From NCBI RefSeq assembly GCF_026625725.1, contig NZ_CP113060.1, positions 3,850,001-3,914,000 on the forward strand: a stretch of DNA of 64,000 nucleotides, written 5' to 3'. The notes below the pieces were generated by a model. That model saw only the letters and a list, made by a program, of their open reading frames with translations, was not told where the DNA came from and made no database searches. The position numbers and the translations under genes are program-made. Shown in pieces: positions 43,587 to 52,182 of the stretch (positions are counted from its first letter, which is position 1; each line of letters starts with the position of its first letter). This DNA comes from Pseudomonas sp. SL4(2022) (GTDB lineage: Bacteria; Pseudomonadota; Gammaproteobacteria; Pseudomonadales; Pseudomonadaceae).

Positions 43587-43624
43587 TAAAAAAGCCCCAC
43601 AGCAAGGAGCAACTGCCGCGGGGC
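43587..43624 (-). terminator. Rho-independent terminator of the mexEF-oprN operon
   Basis: Read on the minus strand: GCCCCGCGGCAG, a loop, then CTGTGGGGC followed by TTTTTTATT. It lies about 48 bp after the stop codon of the outer-membrane channel gene. Confidence 0.85.
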
Positions 43625-43671
43625 GGGAAAGGGTTGGCCAGGCCAACCTGGGGGGAGAGTCGTTGAGCGAG

Positions 43672-45075
43672 TCAGGCGTTAGGCTGCCACCCGCCGCCGA
43701 GGGCCTTGTAGATGGCGACGATGCCGCGATACAGCTCAACTTCCGCTTGGGCCTGAGCGTCTTCGGCGCTCAGGCGTTCACGTTCGGCGTCGAGCAGCAC
43801 GAGGAAGTCCACTTCACCTTCGCGGTAGCGCACGCGGGCTTGCTCGGCAGCGGCGCGGCTGGCGTCGGATTGGCGCAGCAGGGCGAGCAGCCGTTGTTGG
43901 CGTTTGCCGTAGTCGCTAAAGGCGTTGGCGGATTCCTCCAGGGCCAGTAGCACCTGTTGTTCATAGTTGGCCAGCGCGCCATCGGCTTCGGCTTCAGCCC
44001 CGCGCAGGCGTGCACGTACGCTGCCCAGATCAAACGCCGCCCAGCTGATAGTCGGTGCCAGGCCCCAGGCATGCGCTGCTGATGAACCCAGCTGCGAGCC
44101 TCGCCCGGCGGTAAAGCCGAGGAAGCCGGACATACTCACCCGAGGAAACAGGTCCGCCGTCGCCACACCGATATTGGCAGTGGCAGCGGCCAGTTGCCGT
44201 TCGGCCGCGCGGATATCCGGGCGGCGGCGCAACAACTCGCCGGGGTCGCCCACCGGTAGCGCCTTGGCGATGGCGGGCAGGTCCTGGGCTGAGAGGTCCA
44301 CGCTTAATTGATCCGGGCGTTGACCGAGCAGGGTGGCGATGCGGTGTTTAGCGCGCTGCTGTTCGGCCTGCAATTGCGGCAGGCTGGCTTCGGTGCCAGC
44401 CAGGCGCGCGTCGCTGCGCAGTACATCGAGCTGGCTACCGACGCCGGCTTCACGTAGCTGCTCGGTGATGGCGCGGGATTCCTGCTGGTTGCTCAGGTTG
44501 TCGCGGGCAATCCGTTCACGCAGTTGCGCGCCGCGCAGGCTGCCGTAAGCATCCACCAGCTCGGCGATCAGGCTGACCTGCAGCTGCTGATAATCCGCTT
44601 CGGCCACGTCCAGCTCGGCATCGCTGGCTTCCAGTTGACGCTGGATGCGGCCAAACAGGTCCAGTTCCCAGAGCATGTCCAGCCCCAGGTCATAACGCTC
44701 GCCGCGCACGCGCTGCTCGGTGACGCCGGGTTGCTGGGCTTTGCCGAATTCACCGCTGGCGCGGCTGGTGACGGTCGGCAACTGATCGTTGCCGAGGTCA
44801 TCACGAATGGCCTGGGCCGCCCGCAGGCGAGCAAAAGCCACGCGCAGCTGGCGGTTTTCCTCGAGTGATTGTTGCACCAGTTGGTTGAGTACCGGGTCGT
44901 CGAACTGCTGCCACCAACTGACTTCGAAACGCGAACGATCGAAACTGACGCTTTGCGCGCTTTTCAGCTGGGCATCTGCGGTTTGCGGGGCCTGGTACTT
45001 CGGGCCGACGGCGCAGGCAGTCAGCGCCAGGGTCAACAGGCTGAGGGCCAGCGGCTTGGCATTAATGGACTTCAT
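43672..45075 (-). CDS. oprN: RND efflux outer-membrane channel, OprN type
   Basis: A 467-residue TolC-fold lipoprotein with a lipobox at Cys21 (LALTAC). Two OEP repeats include ELLRRRPDIRAAERQLAAATA and the C-terminal LLDAERERLSAEDAQAQAEVELYRGI segment. It is the last gene of the mexEF-oprN-type operon and overlaps the pump gene by 4 bp. Length agrees with OprN (about 472). It forms the outer-membrane exit of the MexEF pump. Confidence 0.9.
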   Translation of the reverse strand: MKSINAKPLALSLLTLALTACAVGPKYQAPQTADAQLKSAQSVSFDRSRFEVSWWQQFDDPVLNQLVQQSLEENRQLRVAFARLRAAQAIRDDLGNDQLPTVTSRASGEFGKAQQPGVTEQRVRGERYDLGLDMLWELDLFGRIQRQLEASDAELDVAEADYQQLQVSLIAELVDAYGSLRGAQLRERIARDNLSNQQESRAITEQLREAGVGSQLDVLRSDARLAGTEASLPQLQAEQQRAKHRIATLLGQRPDQLSVDLSAQDLPAIAKALPVGDPGELLRRRPDIRAAERQLAAATANIGVATADLFPRVSMSGFLGFTAGRGSQLGSSAAHAWGLAPTISWAAFDLGSVRARLRGAEAEADGALANYEQQVLLALEESANAFSDYGKRQQRLLALLRQSDASRAAAEQARVRYREGEVDFLVLLDAERERLSAEDAQAQAEVELYRGIVAIYKALGGGWQPNA

Positions 45076-48000
45076 GCCTGCACCTCCTGCAGGCGCGCGG
45101 CTTTCTGCGCTTCGCGTTTCTCCACGAAGCCGCGAATCAGCACGTAGAACACCGGGGTCAGCAGCAGGCCGAAGAAGGTCACCCCGAGCATGCCGCTGAA
45201 TACTGCGACGCCCATGGCATGGCGCATCTCGGCGCCAGCGCCGGATGACAACACCAAGGGCACCACGCCCATGATGAAGGCGAAACTGGTCATCAGAATC
45301 GGCCGCAGACGCAAGCGGCAGGCTTCCAGCACCGCGCTGACGCGGTCCATGCCTTCTTCCTGTTTCTCCTTGGCGAACTCGACGATGAGGATGGCGTTCT
45401 TACAGGCCAATCCCACCAGTACGATCAGACCGATCTGGGTGAAGATGTTGTTGTCGCCTCCAGCCAGGATCACCCCGGTGATGGCCGACAGCAGGGTCAT
45501 CGGTACGATCAGGATCACCGCCAGCGGCAGGCTCCAGCTTTCGTACTGGGCAGCCAGTACCAGGAAAGCCAGCAGCACGCAGAGCGGGAAGACGAAGATC
45601 GCGCTGTTACCGGCCAGAATCTGCTGGTAGGTCAGGTCGGTCCATTCGAAGCTCATGCCGTTGGGCAGTTCTTCCTTGAGCAGTTTGGCCATCGCCGCTT
45701 CAGCCTGGCCGGAACTGTAGCCAGGGGCTGCTGCGCCATTGATTTCGGCAGTGAGGAAGCCGTTGTAATGCATCACCCGGTCCGGACCTGAACTGGCGCT
45801 GACTTTAAGGAACGCTGACAGCGGGACCATTTCGCCCCGGTTGTTGCGCACCTTGAGCTGGCCAATCTGCTCCGGCTCCAGGCGGAACTGTTGCTCGGCC
45901 TGCACGTTGACCTGGTAGGTCCGGCCAAAACGGTTGAAGTCGTTGGCGTACAACGAGCCCAGGTAGATCTGCATGGTGTCGAAGATGTCGCTGATCGCCA
46001 CGCCGTGGGTCTTGGCTTTTTCGCGGTCGATGGCGGCATCGATCTGCGGCACATTCACCTGGTAGCTGGTGAACACCGACATCGGGTCCAGCTCCGGCAG
46101 CGCACGGGCCTTGGCGATGACGTTCTGGGTTTGCACGTACAGTTCGTCATAGCCCAGGTTGCCACGATCCTGCACCTGCAGGCGGAAGCCGCCGATAGTA
46201 CCCAGGCCCTGCACCGGTGGTGGCGGGAAGATGGCGATATAGGCGTCCTGAATCTCGCTGAACTGGGCGTTCAGCTCGGCCGCAATCGCCGTGGCGCTCA
46301 TCGACGGATCGCTGCGCTCATCAAAGGGCTTCAGCGGGGTGAAGACGATGCCGCTGTTCGGGCTGTTGGTGAAGCCGTTGATCGACAGGCCGGGGAAGGC
46401 CACGGTGTTTTCCACACCGGGGTGTTTGCCGGCGATTTCCGACATTTTCTTGATCACATCTTCGGTGCGGTCCAGGGTCGCGGCATCCGGCAGTTGGGCG
46501 AAGGCCACCAGGTACTGTTTGTCCTGCGCCGGGACGAAACCGCTCGGTGTGGTGGCAAAGCCCAGGTAGGTCAGCCCCATCAAACCGGCGTAGACGAACA
46601 GGGCGATGCCGCTGCCGCGCAAGACGCGTTTCACCGTACCGACATAACCGTGGCTGGCGCGGTCAAACAGACGGTTGAACGGGTTGAACAGCCAGCCGCC
46701 GAACAGTTTGTCGAGCACCTTGGAGAAGCGGTCCTTCGGCGCGTCGTGGCTTTTCAGCAGCACGGCCGCCAGGGCAGGGGACAGGGTCAGTGAGTTGAAG
46801 GCCGAGATCACTGTGGAAATGGCGATGGTCAGCGCAAACTGCTGGTAGAACTGTCCGGTAAGCCCGGAAATAAACGCCGTGGGAATAAACACCGCGCACA
46901 GCACCAAGGCCGTGGCCACGATCGGCCCGGTGACTTCCTTCATTGCCTGCTTGGTGGCCTCTACCGGGGTTTTGCCCAGGCCGATATTCCGTTCAACGTT
47001 TTCCACCACCACGATGGCGTCGTCCACCACGATACCGATGGCCAGCACCAGACCGAACAGCGACAACGCGTTGAGCGAGAAGCCGAACATGTGCATCACG
47101 GCGAAGGTGCCGATCAACGACACCGGCACGGCGGCCAGCGGGATGAACGACGCGCGCCAGGTTTGCAGGAACAGAATCACCACCAGCACCACCAGGATGA
47201 TGGCCTCGAGCAGGGTATGCACCACCGCTTCAATGGAGCCACGCACGAAGATGGTCGGGTCATAGACGATTTCGTAGTCCACGCCCTGCGGGAAGTTCTG
47301 TTTCAACTCGGCCATGCGGGCGCGCACCGCATCGGAAATCTCGATGGCGTTGGAGCCGGGACGCTGGAACACCGGGATGGCAACCGCCGGCTTGTTGTTG
47401 AGCAAGGAGCGCAGGGCGTACTGGCTGGAACCCAGTTCAATGCGTGCGATGTCTTTCAAACGGGTGATTTCACCGTTTTCACCGGCGCGAATGATGATGT
47501 TCTCGAACTCTTCCTCGCTGACCAGACGGCCTTGGGTGTTGATCGACAGCTGGAAGCTGTTGCCAGCGTCAGAGGGCGGGGCACCGAGCGAGCCGGCCGC
47601 GACCTGGCGGTTCTGCTCACGAATGGCATTGACCACGTCACTGGCGGCCAGGCCCCGTGACGCGACCTTGTTCGGATCGAGCCACACGCGCAGCGAGTAG
47701 TTGCCCAGGCCGAACAGCTGCACATCACCCACGCCATCCAGGCGCGCCAACTCGTCCTTGACGTTGAGCGCAGCATAGTTGGACAGATACAGCATGTCGT
47801 AGCGGTCGTCCGGCGAGGTCAGGTGCACGACCATGGTCAGGTCGGGCGAAGCCTTGTCGACGGTCACGCCAAGGCGCTGCACTTCGGTGGGCAGGGTCGG
47901 CATGGTCCGGGTCACGCGGTTCTGCACCTGCACCTGGGCTTTGTCCAGATCGGTGCCGAGGGCGAAGGTCAGGGTCAGGGTCATCTTGCCGTCGGCCGTG

Positions 48001-48251
48001 CCCTGGGACGACATATAGAGCATGCCTTCCACCCCGGTGATCGCCTGTTCCAGCGGTGAGGCAACGGTTTCACCAATCACCTTGGGGTTGGCACCGGGGA
48101 AGGTGGCGCGCACCACCACGGTGGGCGGCACCACTTCCGGGTATTCGCTGATCGGCAACTGGAACAGCGAGATGGCTCCGCCAATCAGGATCAACAGTGA
48201 TAGCACAGCGGCGAAAATCGGCCGCTGAATAAAGAATTGCGAGAAGTTCAT
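45072..48251 (-). CDS. mexF: RND multidrug efflux transporter, MexF type
   Basis: A 1059-residue HAE1-family proton antiporter of the inner membrane. Visible features: N-terminal NFSQFFIQRPIFAAVLSLLI, helix-4 [21 protein letters not shown] with the relay aspartates, and GLACKNAILIVEFAKEKQEEG in the second half. In P. aeruginosa MexF exports chloramphenicol, fluoroquinolones, trimethoprim and quinolone-signal precursors. It overlaps oprN (4 bp) and is separated from mexE by 100 bp that contain a hairpin. Length is that of MexF (about 1062). Confidence 0.93.
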   Translation of the reverse strand: MNFSQFFIQRPIFAAVLSLLILIGGAISLFQLPISEYPEVVPPTVVVRATFPGANPKVIGETVASPLEQAITGVEGMLYMSSQGTADGKMTLTLTFALGTDLDKAQVQVQNRVTRTMPTLPTEVQRLGVTVDKASPDLTMVVHLTSPDDRYDMLYLSNYAALNVKDELARLDGVGDVQLFGLGNYSLRVWLDPNKVASRGLAASDVVNAIREQNRQVAAGSLGAPPSDAGNSFQLSINTQGRLVSEEEFENIIIRAGENGEITRLKDIARIELGSSQYALRSLLNNKPAVAIPVFQRPGSNAIEISDAVRARMAELKQNFPQGVDYEIVYDPTIFVRGSIEAVVHTLLEAIILVVLVVILFLQTWRASFIPLAAVPVSLIGTFAVMHMFGFSLNALSLFGLVLAIGIVVDDAIVVVENVERNIGLGKTPVEATKQAMKEVTGPIVATALVLCAVFIPTAFISGLTGQFYQQFALTIAISTVISAFNSLTLSPALAAVLLKSHDAPKDRFSKVLDKLFGGWLFNPFNRLFDRASHGYVGTVKRVLRGSGIALFVYAGLMGLTYLGFATTPSGFVPAQDKQYLVAFAQLPDAATLDRTEDVIKKMSEIAGKHPGVENTVAFPGLSINGFTNSPNSGIVFTPLKPFDERSDPSMSATAIAAELNAQFSEIQDAYIAIFPPPPVQGLGTIGGFRLQVQDRGNLGYDELYVQTQNVIAKARALPELDPMSVFTSYQVNVPQIDAAIDREKAKTHGVAISDIFDTMQIYLGSLYANDFNRFGRTYQVNVQAEQQFRLEPEQIGQLKVRNNRGEMVPLSAFLKVSASSGPDRVMHYNGFLTAEINGAAAPGYSSGQAEAAMAKLLKEELPNGMSFEWTDLTYQQILAGNSAIFVFPLCVLLAFLVLAAQYESWSLPLAVILIVPMTLLSAITGVILAGGDNNIFTQIGLIVLVGLACKNAILIVEFAKEKQEEGMDRVSAVLEACRLRLRPILMTSFAFIMGVVPLVLSSGAGAEMRHAMGVAVFSGMLGVTFFGLLLTPVFYVLIRGFVEKREAQKAARLQEVQA

Positions 48252-48290
48252 CAGAAAGTCCTCGGACGCCGGTGCGCCAGGCCCTAACGG

Positions 48291-48341
48291 CCACGCGCGC
48301 CCTACGAATCAGGTTGTCGGGTAGGGGGCGCAGTGCGCCCC
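48291..48341. repeat. Inverted repeats in the mexE-mexF spacer
   Basis: GCGCGCCCTAC near 48293-48303 can pair with GTAGGGGGCGC at 48321-48331, and GGGGCGCA/TGCGCCCC form a perfect stem around one base at 48325-48341. The structure would be in the mexE-mexF mRNA. It shares the GTAGGG core of the dispersed repeat family. Confidence 0.55.
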
Positions 48342-48351
48342 AGGCGTCATG

Positions 48352-49590
48352 TCAGCCGCGAGGCTTGCCGTTGTGGGTGTCCTGTTTGGCGACCCGTGGC
48401 GCATCGCGCTCATCGACTGACTGACGCAAGCGCAGCAGTTGGACGAGGGTGGCCTCGTCGGCCATCGGCACGCTCTGCGGATCAACCGTGGAACCGGGGA
48501 AGGCACGTTGCAGGCCGTTGACCACGATTTTCTCGCCCTTGGCCAAGCCCTGACGCACGATACGCAGGCCTTCCAGTTTCGGTCCCAGTTCAATGGCGCG
48601 GTATTGCACGGCGTTGTCCTTGTCGAGCACCAAAACGAACTTCTTGCCCAGGTCAGTGCCGACCGCTTCATCCTTGATCAGCGCGGCCGCGTACTGACCG
48701 CTGCCAACCAGCTTCAGACGTGCGTACAGGCCCGGCGTGAAGCGGCCATCACGGTTATCGAACACCGCACGGCCACGGATGGTGCCGGTCTGCGGGTTAA
48801 CCTGGTTGTCGAGAAAATCCAGTTCACCCAGGTGCGGGTGGCCGTCTTCGCTGGACAGGCCCAGGTACACCGGGCTGGCATCACGCGCCTGACCGCCGAC
48901 CAGACGCGCCAGTTCGACGTATTTGAGGAATACGCGCTCATCGGCATCAAAGTAGGCGTACACCTTGTCGGTGCTGACCAGCGTGGTCAGCAGGCTCTGA
49001 CCGGCATTCACCAGGTTGCCTTCGGTGATTTCCGCGCGGCTGACGCGGCCATCAATTGGCGCGGTAACGCGGGTGAAGCTCAGGTTAAGACGGGCGTTAT
49101 CCAGTTCCGCCTGGATGCCGGCCAGCGCCGCTTTGGCTTCTGCCGCGGCGCTGGCGCGGGCATCAGCCAGTTCGGCAGAGATGGCGTTGCTCTGGCGCAG
49201 GCGCTCGCCGCGATTAGCTTCACTTTGCGTGCGCGCCTGGCTGGCACGGGCCTGTTGCAGCTGAGCTTCGAAACGCTTGACTTCGGCCTGGAACGGCCGC
49301 GGATCGATCTGGAACAGCAGGTCACCTTTCTTCACCAGGCTGCCTTCGGCAAAGGCAACGCGATCAACGAAACCGGATACACGTGGACGGATCTCGACCG
49401 ATTCAGGCGCTTCCAGGCGCCCGGTGAATTCATCCCATTCGTTGATCGGTTGTTCGATGACTTCTGCCACGCTGACTTTTGCGGCCGGCATCTGCTGTGC
49501 GGTTTCCGGTGATTTTCCGCATGCACTCAAGACCAGCACTGCGGCAAGGGCCAAGGGGAAATGCCAGCGATTGTTATTGGACTGTTCCAT
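48352..49590 (-). CDS. mexE: RND efflux periplasmic adaptor, MexE type
   Basis: A 412-residue membrane fusion lipoprotein. The signal sequence ends at the lipobox LSAC (Cys24). Lipoyl and hairpin domains (PRVSGFVDRVAFAEGSLVKKG, LLFQIDPRPFQAEVKRFE) precede the beta-barrel part with SFTRVTAPIDGRVSRAEITE. It links MexF to OprN. First structural gene of the operon, 174 bp downstream of mexT. Length matches MexE (about 414). Confidence 0.92.
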   Translation of the reverse strand: MEQSNNNRWHFPLALAAVLVLSACGKSPETAQQMPAAKVSVAEVIEQPINEWDEFTGRLEAPESVEIRPRVSGFVDRVAFAEGSLVKKGDLLFQIDPRPFQAEVKRFEAQLQQARASQARTQSEANRGERLRQSNAISAELADARASAAAEAKAALAGIQAELDNARLNLSFTRVTAPIDGRVSRAEITEGNLVNAGQSLLTTLVSTDKVYAYFDADERVFLKYVELARLVGGQARDASPVYLGLSSEDGHPHLGELDFLDNQVNPQTGTIRGRAVFDNRDGRFTPGLYARLKLVGSGQYAAALIKDEAVGTDLGKKFVLVLDKDNAVQYRAIELGPKLEGLRIVRQGLAKGEKIVVNGLQRAFPGSTVDPQSVPMADEATLVQLLRLRQSVDERDAPRVAKQDTHNGKPRG

Positions 49591-49679
49591 GTGTGTATCC
49601 GCCCGAGGGTGTTGTGATGGGGCGGAGTCTGCTGCGCGCTCTGGCGTGGAACGAATCGAATGCCGCGAAGGTGACTATC

Positions 49680-49721
49680 ATCGTGAATGATGATGAAGGG
49701 GCTTTTATCGATTTCAACTAT
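49680..49721. promoter_or_regulatory. Candidate MexT (nod-box-like) site upstream of mexE
   Basis: Two partial matches lie 90-131 bp before the mexE start. On the plus strand ATCGAT-N4-ACTAT (49707-49721) fits the right half of the reported MexT consensus, ATCA-N5-GTCGAT-N4-ACYAT, with one mismatch. On the minus strand ATC-N9-GAT (49680-49694) fits the general nod-box core. Neither is complete, so the exact site is uncertain. Confidence 0.4.
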
Positions 49722-49764
49722 GTGAACAAAGTGCCCTGAACGCACCGTTGCTCCGGTGCTAGGT

Positions 49765-50682
49765 TTACTCCAGGCTGTCCGGATCACCGCAGAACATCTG
49801 GATGCGCGAACGCAGCCAACGCTCCGCTGGGTCGTTGTCCTGTGCGCCACGCCAGGCCATGTGCAGCTCGAAAGTCTGCGTCGGCAGGGGCAGTTCTTCG
49901 GCGCGGACTCCGCCCGCAGAGGTCAGGGCGGCTGCGGTGTAATCCGGCACGGTGGCCAGAATATCGGTGCCGGCCAGCAGGGTACCCAGGCCGTTGAACT
50001 GGGGCAGGGCGAGTACCACGCGACGCTTACGCCCCTGTTTTTCCAGTTCGGTATCGATAAAGCCACCCAGATCGCCGGCAAAGGACACCAGCGCGTGCGG
50101 CCTGGCACAGAAATCATCCAGGCTCAGTGCACCAGGCGCGGTATCGGCACGTAGCAGTTTCGGTTTACTACGGCGCAACACCTTGCGCTTGGCGTTGGCC
50201 GGCAACTCTTCGGTGTAAGCAACGCCCACGGAAATTTCCCCGGAGGCCAGCAAGGCCGGCATCAGCAGGTAGTTGGTGCGGCGAACCACCAGCACCACGC
50301 CCGGGGCTTCGGCGCGTAAGCGCTTGATCAGCGGCGGTAAGAGACCGAATTCGACGTCATCCGACAGGCCGATGCGAAAGACCGCAGTGCTGGTGGCTGG
50401 GTGAAAATCAGCCGCACGACTGACCGCCGTAGAAATCGAATCCAGCGCCGGCGAGAGCAGGGCGGCAATCTCCATGGCGCGGGCGGTAGGCTCCATGCTG
50501 CGACCGGTGCGCACGAACAGCGGGTCATCGAACAGGCTGCGCAAACGGGCGAGGGCCGCACTGATGGCCGGCTGGCCCAGAAACAGTTTTTCCGCCGCAC
50601 GGGTCACGCTACGTTCATGCATCAGCGTTTCAAAGACGATCAGCAGGTTGAGATCGACGCGGCGAAGATCGTTACGGTTCAT
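49765..50682 (-). CDS. mexT: LysR-family activator MexT
   Basis: A 305-residue LysR protein. Opening NRNDLRRVDLNLLIVFE and the winged helix SVTRAAEKLFLGQPAISAAL match MexT, the activator of mexEF-oprN in P. aeruginosa, and the position between mexS and mexE is the same. The effector domain is at about 95-300. The frame is intact, unlike the insertion-inactivated mexT seen in some P. aeruginosa PAO1 lines. It is divergent from mexS with a 261-bp spacer. Confidence 0.9.
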   Translation of the reverse strand: MNRNDLRRVDLNLLIVFETLMHERSVTRAAEKLFLGQPAISAALARLRSLFDDPLFVRTGRSMEPTARAMEIAALLSPALDSISTAVSRAADFHPATSTAVFRIGLSDDVEFGLLPPLIKRLRAEAPGVVLVVRRTNYLLMPALLASGEISVGVAYTEELPANAKRKVLRRSKPKLLRADTAPGALSLDDFCARPHALVSFAGDLGGFIDTELEKQGRKRRVVLALPQFNGLGTLLAGTDILATVPDYTAAALTSAGGVRAEELPLPTQTFELHMAWRGAQDNDPAERWLRSRIQMFCGDPDSLE

Positions 50683-50782
50683 CCGGTGTCCATTCTGGAG
50701 TGGCTGCGGTTTTGCGCGCGAATCAGGCTAATGCCGAATGCTGTTGCCAGGCAATATGCACGGCGAAATGATGTGTGCGTGA

Positions 50783-50806
50783 CTCATCATCATCGACAAG
50801 CATGGT
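50783..50806 (-). promoter_or_regulatory. Candidate MexT site in the mexT-mexS spacer
   Basis: On the minus strand the sequence reads ACCA-TGCTT-GTCGAT-GATG-ATGAG. The left half and the GTCGAT core match the MexT consensus (9 of 10 fixed bases); the right half does not. It lies between the divergent mexT and mexS starts. Confidence 0.45.
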
Positions 50807-50943
50807 GAATATCAGCCCTGAGCGGTGGAATTGCTGGCAAAGCCCGGATAAAGTCCGTGGCCATAAGAGGTCGCCATCGCTGTATCGCGCAGAGATGCTG
50901 AACAGTTGCCGCGACCTGAATGGGTCAACCGAAGAGGTTTGCG

Positions 50944-51966
50944 ATGTCCCGCATAGTGCGTTTCCACGAGTTTGGTGAGGCCGATGTCCTCAAGATCGAA
51001 GAGCGTCAAGCCCCGGCGCCCGCCGCTGGTGAAGTGCTGGTCGGTGTTGAAGCTGTAGGTGTCAGCTGGTACGACGTGCTCTGGCGGCAGAATCTGGGCA
51101 ATACCCCAACGCAATTGCCGGCAGGCCTGGGCCACGAACTGGCCGGCGTGGTGCTGGCCCTCGGCGATGGCGTGACTGATTTGACTGTGGGTGATCGAGT
51201 AGCGAGCTTCCCGGGGCACAGCGCCAACCGTTATCCCAGTTACGCCGAGCATGTGGTATTGCCACGCAGTTCCTTGGCGCGTTACCCGGAGAACCTGACC
51301 GCTCAACAGGCCGCCGTGCACTATCTACCATCGATGGTCGGCTGGTTCGGTTTCAGCGAACTGGCGCGTTTGCAGCCCGGTGAAACCGTGCTGGTAACGG
51401 CCGCAAGCCGCTGTTGGGGCCCGTACATCGTGCAGATGGGCAAAGCCTTGGGCGCAACAGTCATTGCGGCGACAGCCTTTGCCGAGGACCGTGACTTTCT
51501 CAAGCAGCTGGGCGCGGATCACATCATCCTCACTGAGGAACAGGATCTGGTTAGCCGCGTCAGCAAGCTGACCGATGGCCGTGGTGTGAATGTGGTGATG
51601 GATGCGCTTGGCGGCCCGCAGATGTGCCTGCTGGGCGACGCCATCGCGCCGCGCGGTCGGCTGATCTTGTTCGATCTGCAAGGCGGCAATGAAACGCCAT
51701 TCCCAGCTTGTGCGGCGTTCCAGAAGAACATTCAATTCTTCGTGCATTGCATCGGTAATTTCACTGGCAAGGAAGAGCTGAATATTCCGCAGGATTCAGT
51801 TGCCGTTGCCAAGGCTGTGCAAGGCATCAATCAGCTGACAGCAGATGGTTTACTCAAACCGCTGATCGACAAGGTTTACAGTTTCGACGATGTAGTCGAA
51901 GCGCATCGTTACATGGAAACCTGCCCAAGCCGTGGCCGCGTGTTGCTGGATCTTGGCCTGCATTAA
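50944..51966 (+). CDS. mexS: Zinc-type alcohol dehydrogenase/quinone oxidoreductase, MexS type
   Basis: A 340-residue medium-chain dehydrogenase/reductase without obvious catalytic zinc ligands, so of the quinone oxidoreductase class. GroES-like domain (GLGHELAGVVLALG) is at about 1-120 and a Rossmann domain follows. The dinucleotide loop region reads VLVTAASRCWGPYIVQMGKALG; the usual second glycine positions are altered. In P. aeruginosa, loss of MexS activates MexT and the MexEF-OprN pump. AGAGG lies 6 bp before the ATG at 50944. Position and strand agree with mexS. Confidence 0.85.
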   Translation: MSRIVRFHEFGEADVLKIEERQAPAPAAGEVLVGVEAVGVSWYDVLWRQNLGNTPTQLPAGLGHELAGVVLALGDGVTDLTVGDRVASFPGHSANRYPSYAEHVVLPRSSLARYPENLTAQQAAVHYLPSMVGWFGFSELARLQPGETVLVTAASRCWGPYIVQMGKALGATVIAATAFAEDRDFLKQLGADHIILTEEQDLVSRVSKLTDGRGVNVVMDALGGPQMCLLGDAIAPRGRLILFDLQGGNETPFPACAAFQKNIQFFVHCIGNFTGKEELNIPQDSVAVAKAVQGINQLTADGLLKPLIDKVYSFDDVVEAHRYMETCPSRGRVLLDLGLH

Positions 51967-51978
51967 ACATAACTCTCA

Positions 51979-51989
51979 TTATGCGAAGC
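51979..51989 (-). other. Inverted XerC-arm-like half-site near dif
   Basis: On the minus strand GCTTCGCATAA differs by one base from the XerC arm of the dif site 59 bp away (GGTTCGCATAA), and the match continues into the central region (TG). There is no XerD arm beside it. Confidence 0.5.
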
Positions 51990-52004
51990 CAAAATCAGGG
52001 CGAG

Positions 52005-52038
52005 TGCAGTGAATCCTGAAGTGTCTGGACTCACTGCA
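52005..52038. terminator. Inverted repeat after mexS, possible terminator
   Basis: TGCAGTGA at 52005-52012 and TCACTGCA at 52031-52038 are perfect complements with an 18-base loop. It lies 38 bp after the mexS stop codon and directly before dif. No T run follows, so a terminator role is uncertain. Confidence 0.4.
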
Positions 52039-52048
52039 GAAATCCATC

Positions 52049-52076
52049 GGTTCGCATAATGTATATTATGTTAAAT
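52049..52076 (+). other. dif: Chromosome dimer resolution site dif (XerCD target)
   Basis: A 28-bp site made of XerC arm GGTTCGCATAA, centre TGTATA and XerD arm TTATGTTAAAT. It has the exact 11-6-11 layout and differs at one base from E. coli dif (GGTGCGCATAA in the XerC arm) as I recall it. XerC and XerD, activated by FtsK, recombine here to resolve chromosome dimers, so it marks the replication terminus. It lies in the intergenic region between mexS and the gene at 52183. Confidence 0.93.
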
Positions 52077-52108
52077 GAATGCCGTTTCAGAAGTGTTGCA
52101 ATCGAGGG

Positions 52109-52150
52109 CGTTACCGCAACGTCGAGCAGCCTGCCGATGTTGCGGTAACG
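52109..52150. repeat. Perfect 12-bp inverted repeat beside dif
   Basis: CGTTACCGCAAC and GTTGCGGTAACG are perfect complements around an 18-base centre that itself has GTCG/CGAT pairing. It lies 32 bp after dif and 33 bp before the end of the next gene. There is no T run, so it is unlike a normal terminator. Confidence 0.7.
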
Positions 52151-52182
52151 AGATCGTGCTACGCCCAACTGCGCAGACGTAA

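Noticed and set aside
52109..52150. Possible integron attC site
   Set aside because: The perfect 12-bp palindrome lacks the asymmetric R and L boxes of attC, and no cassette or integrase is near.
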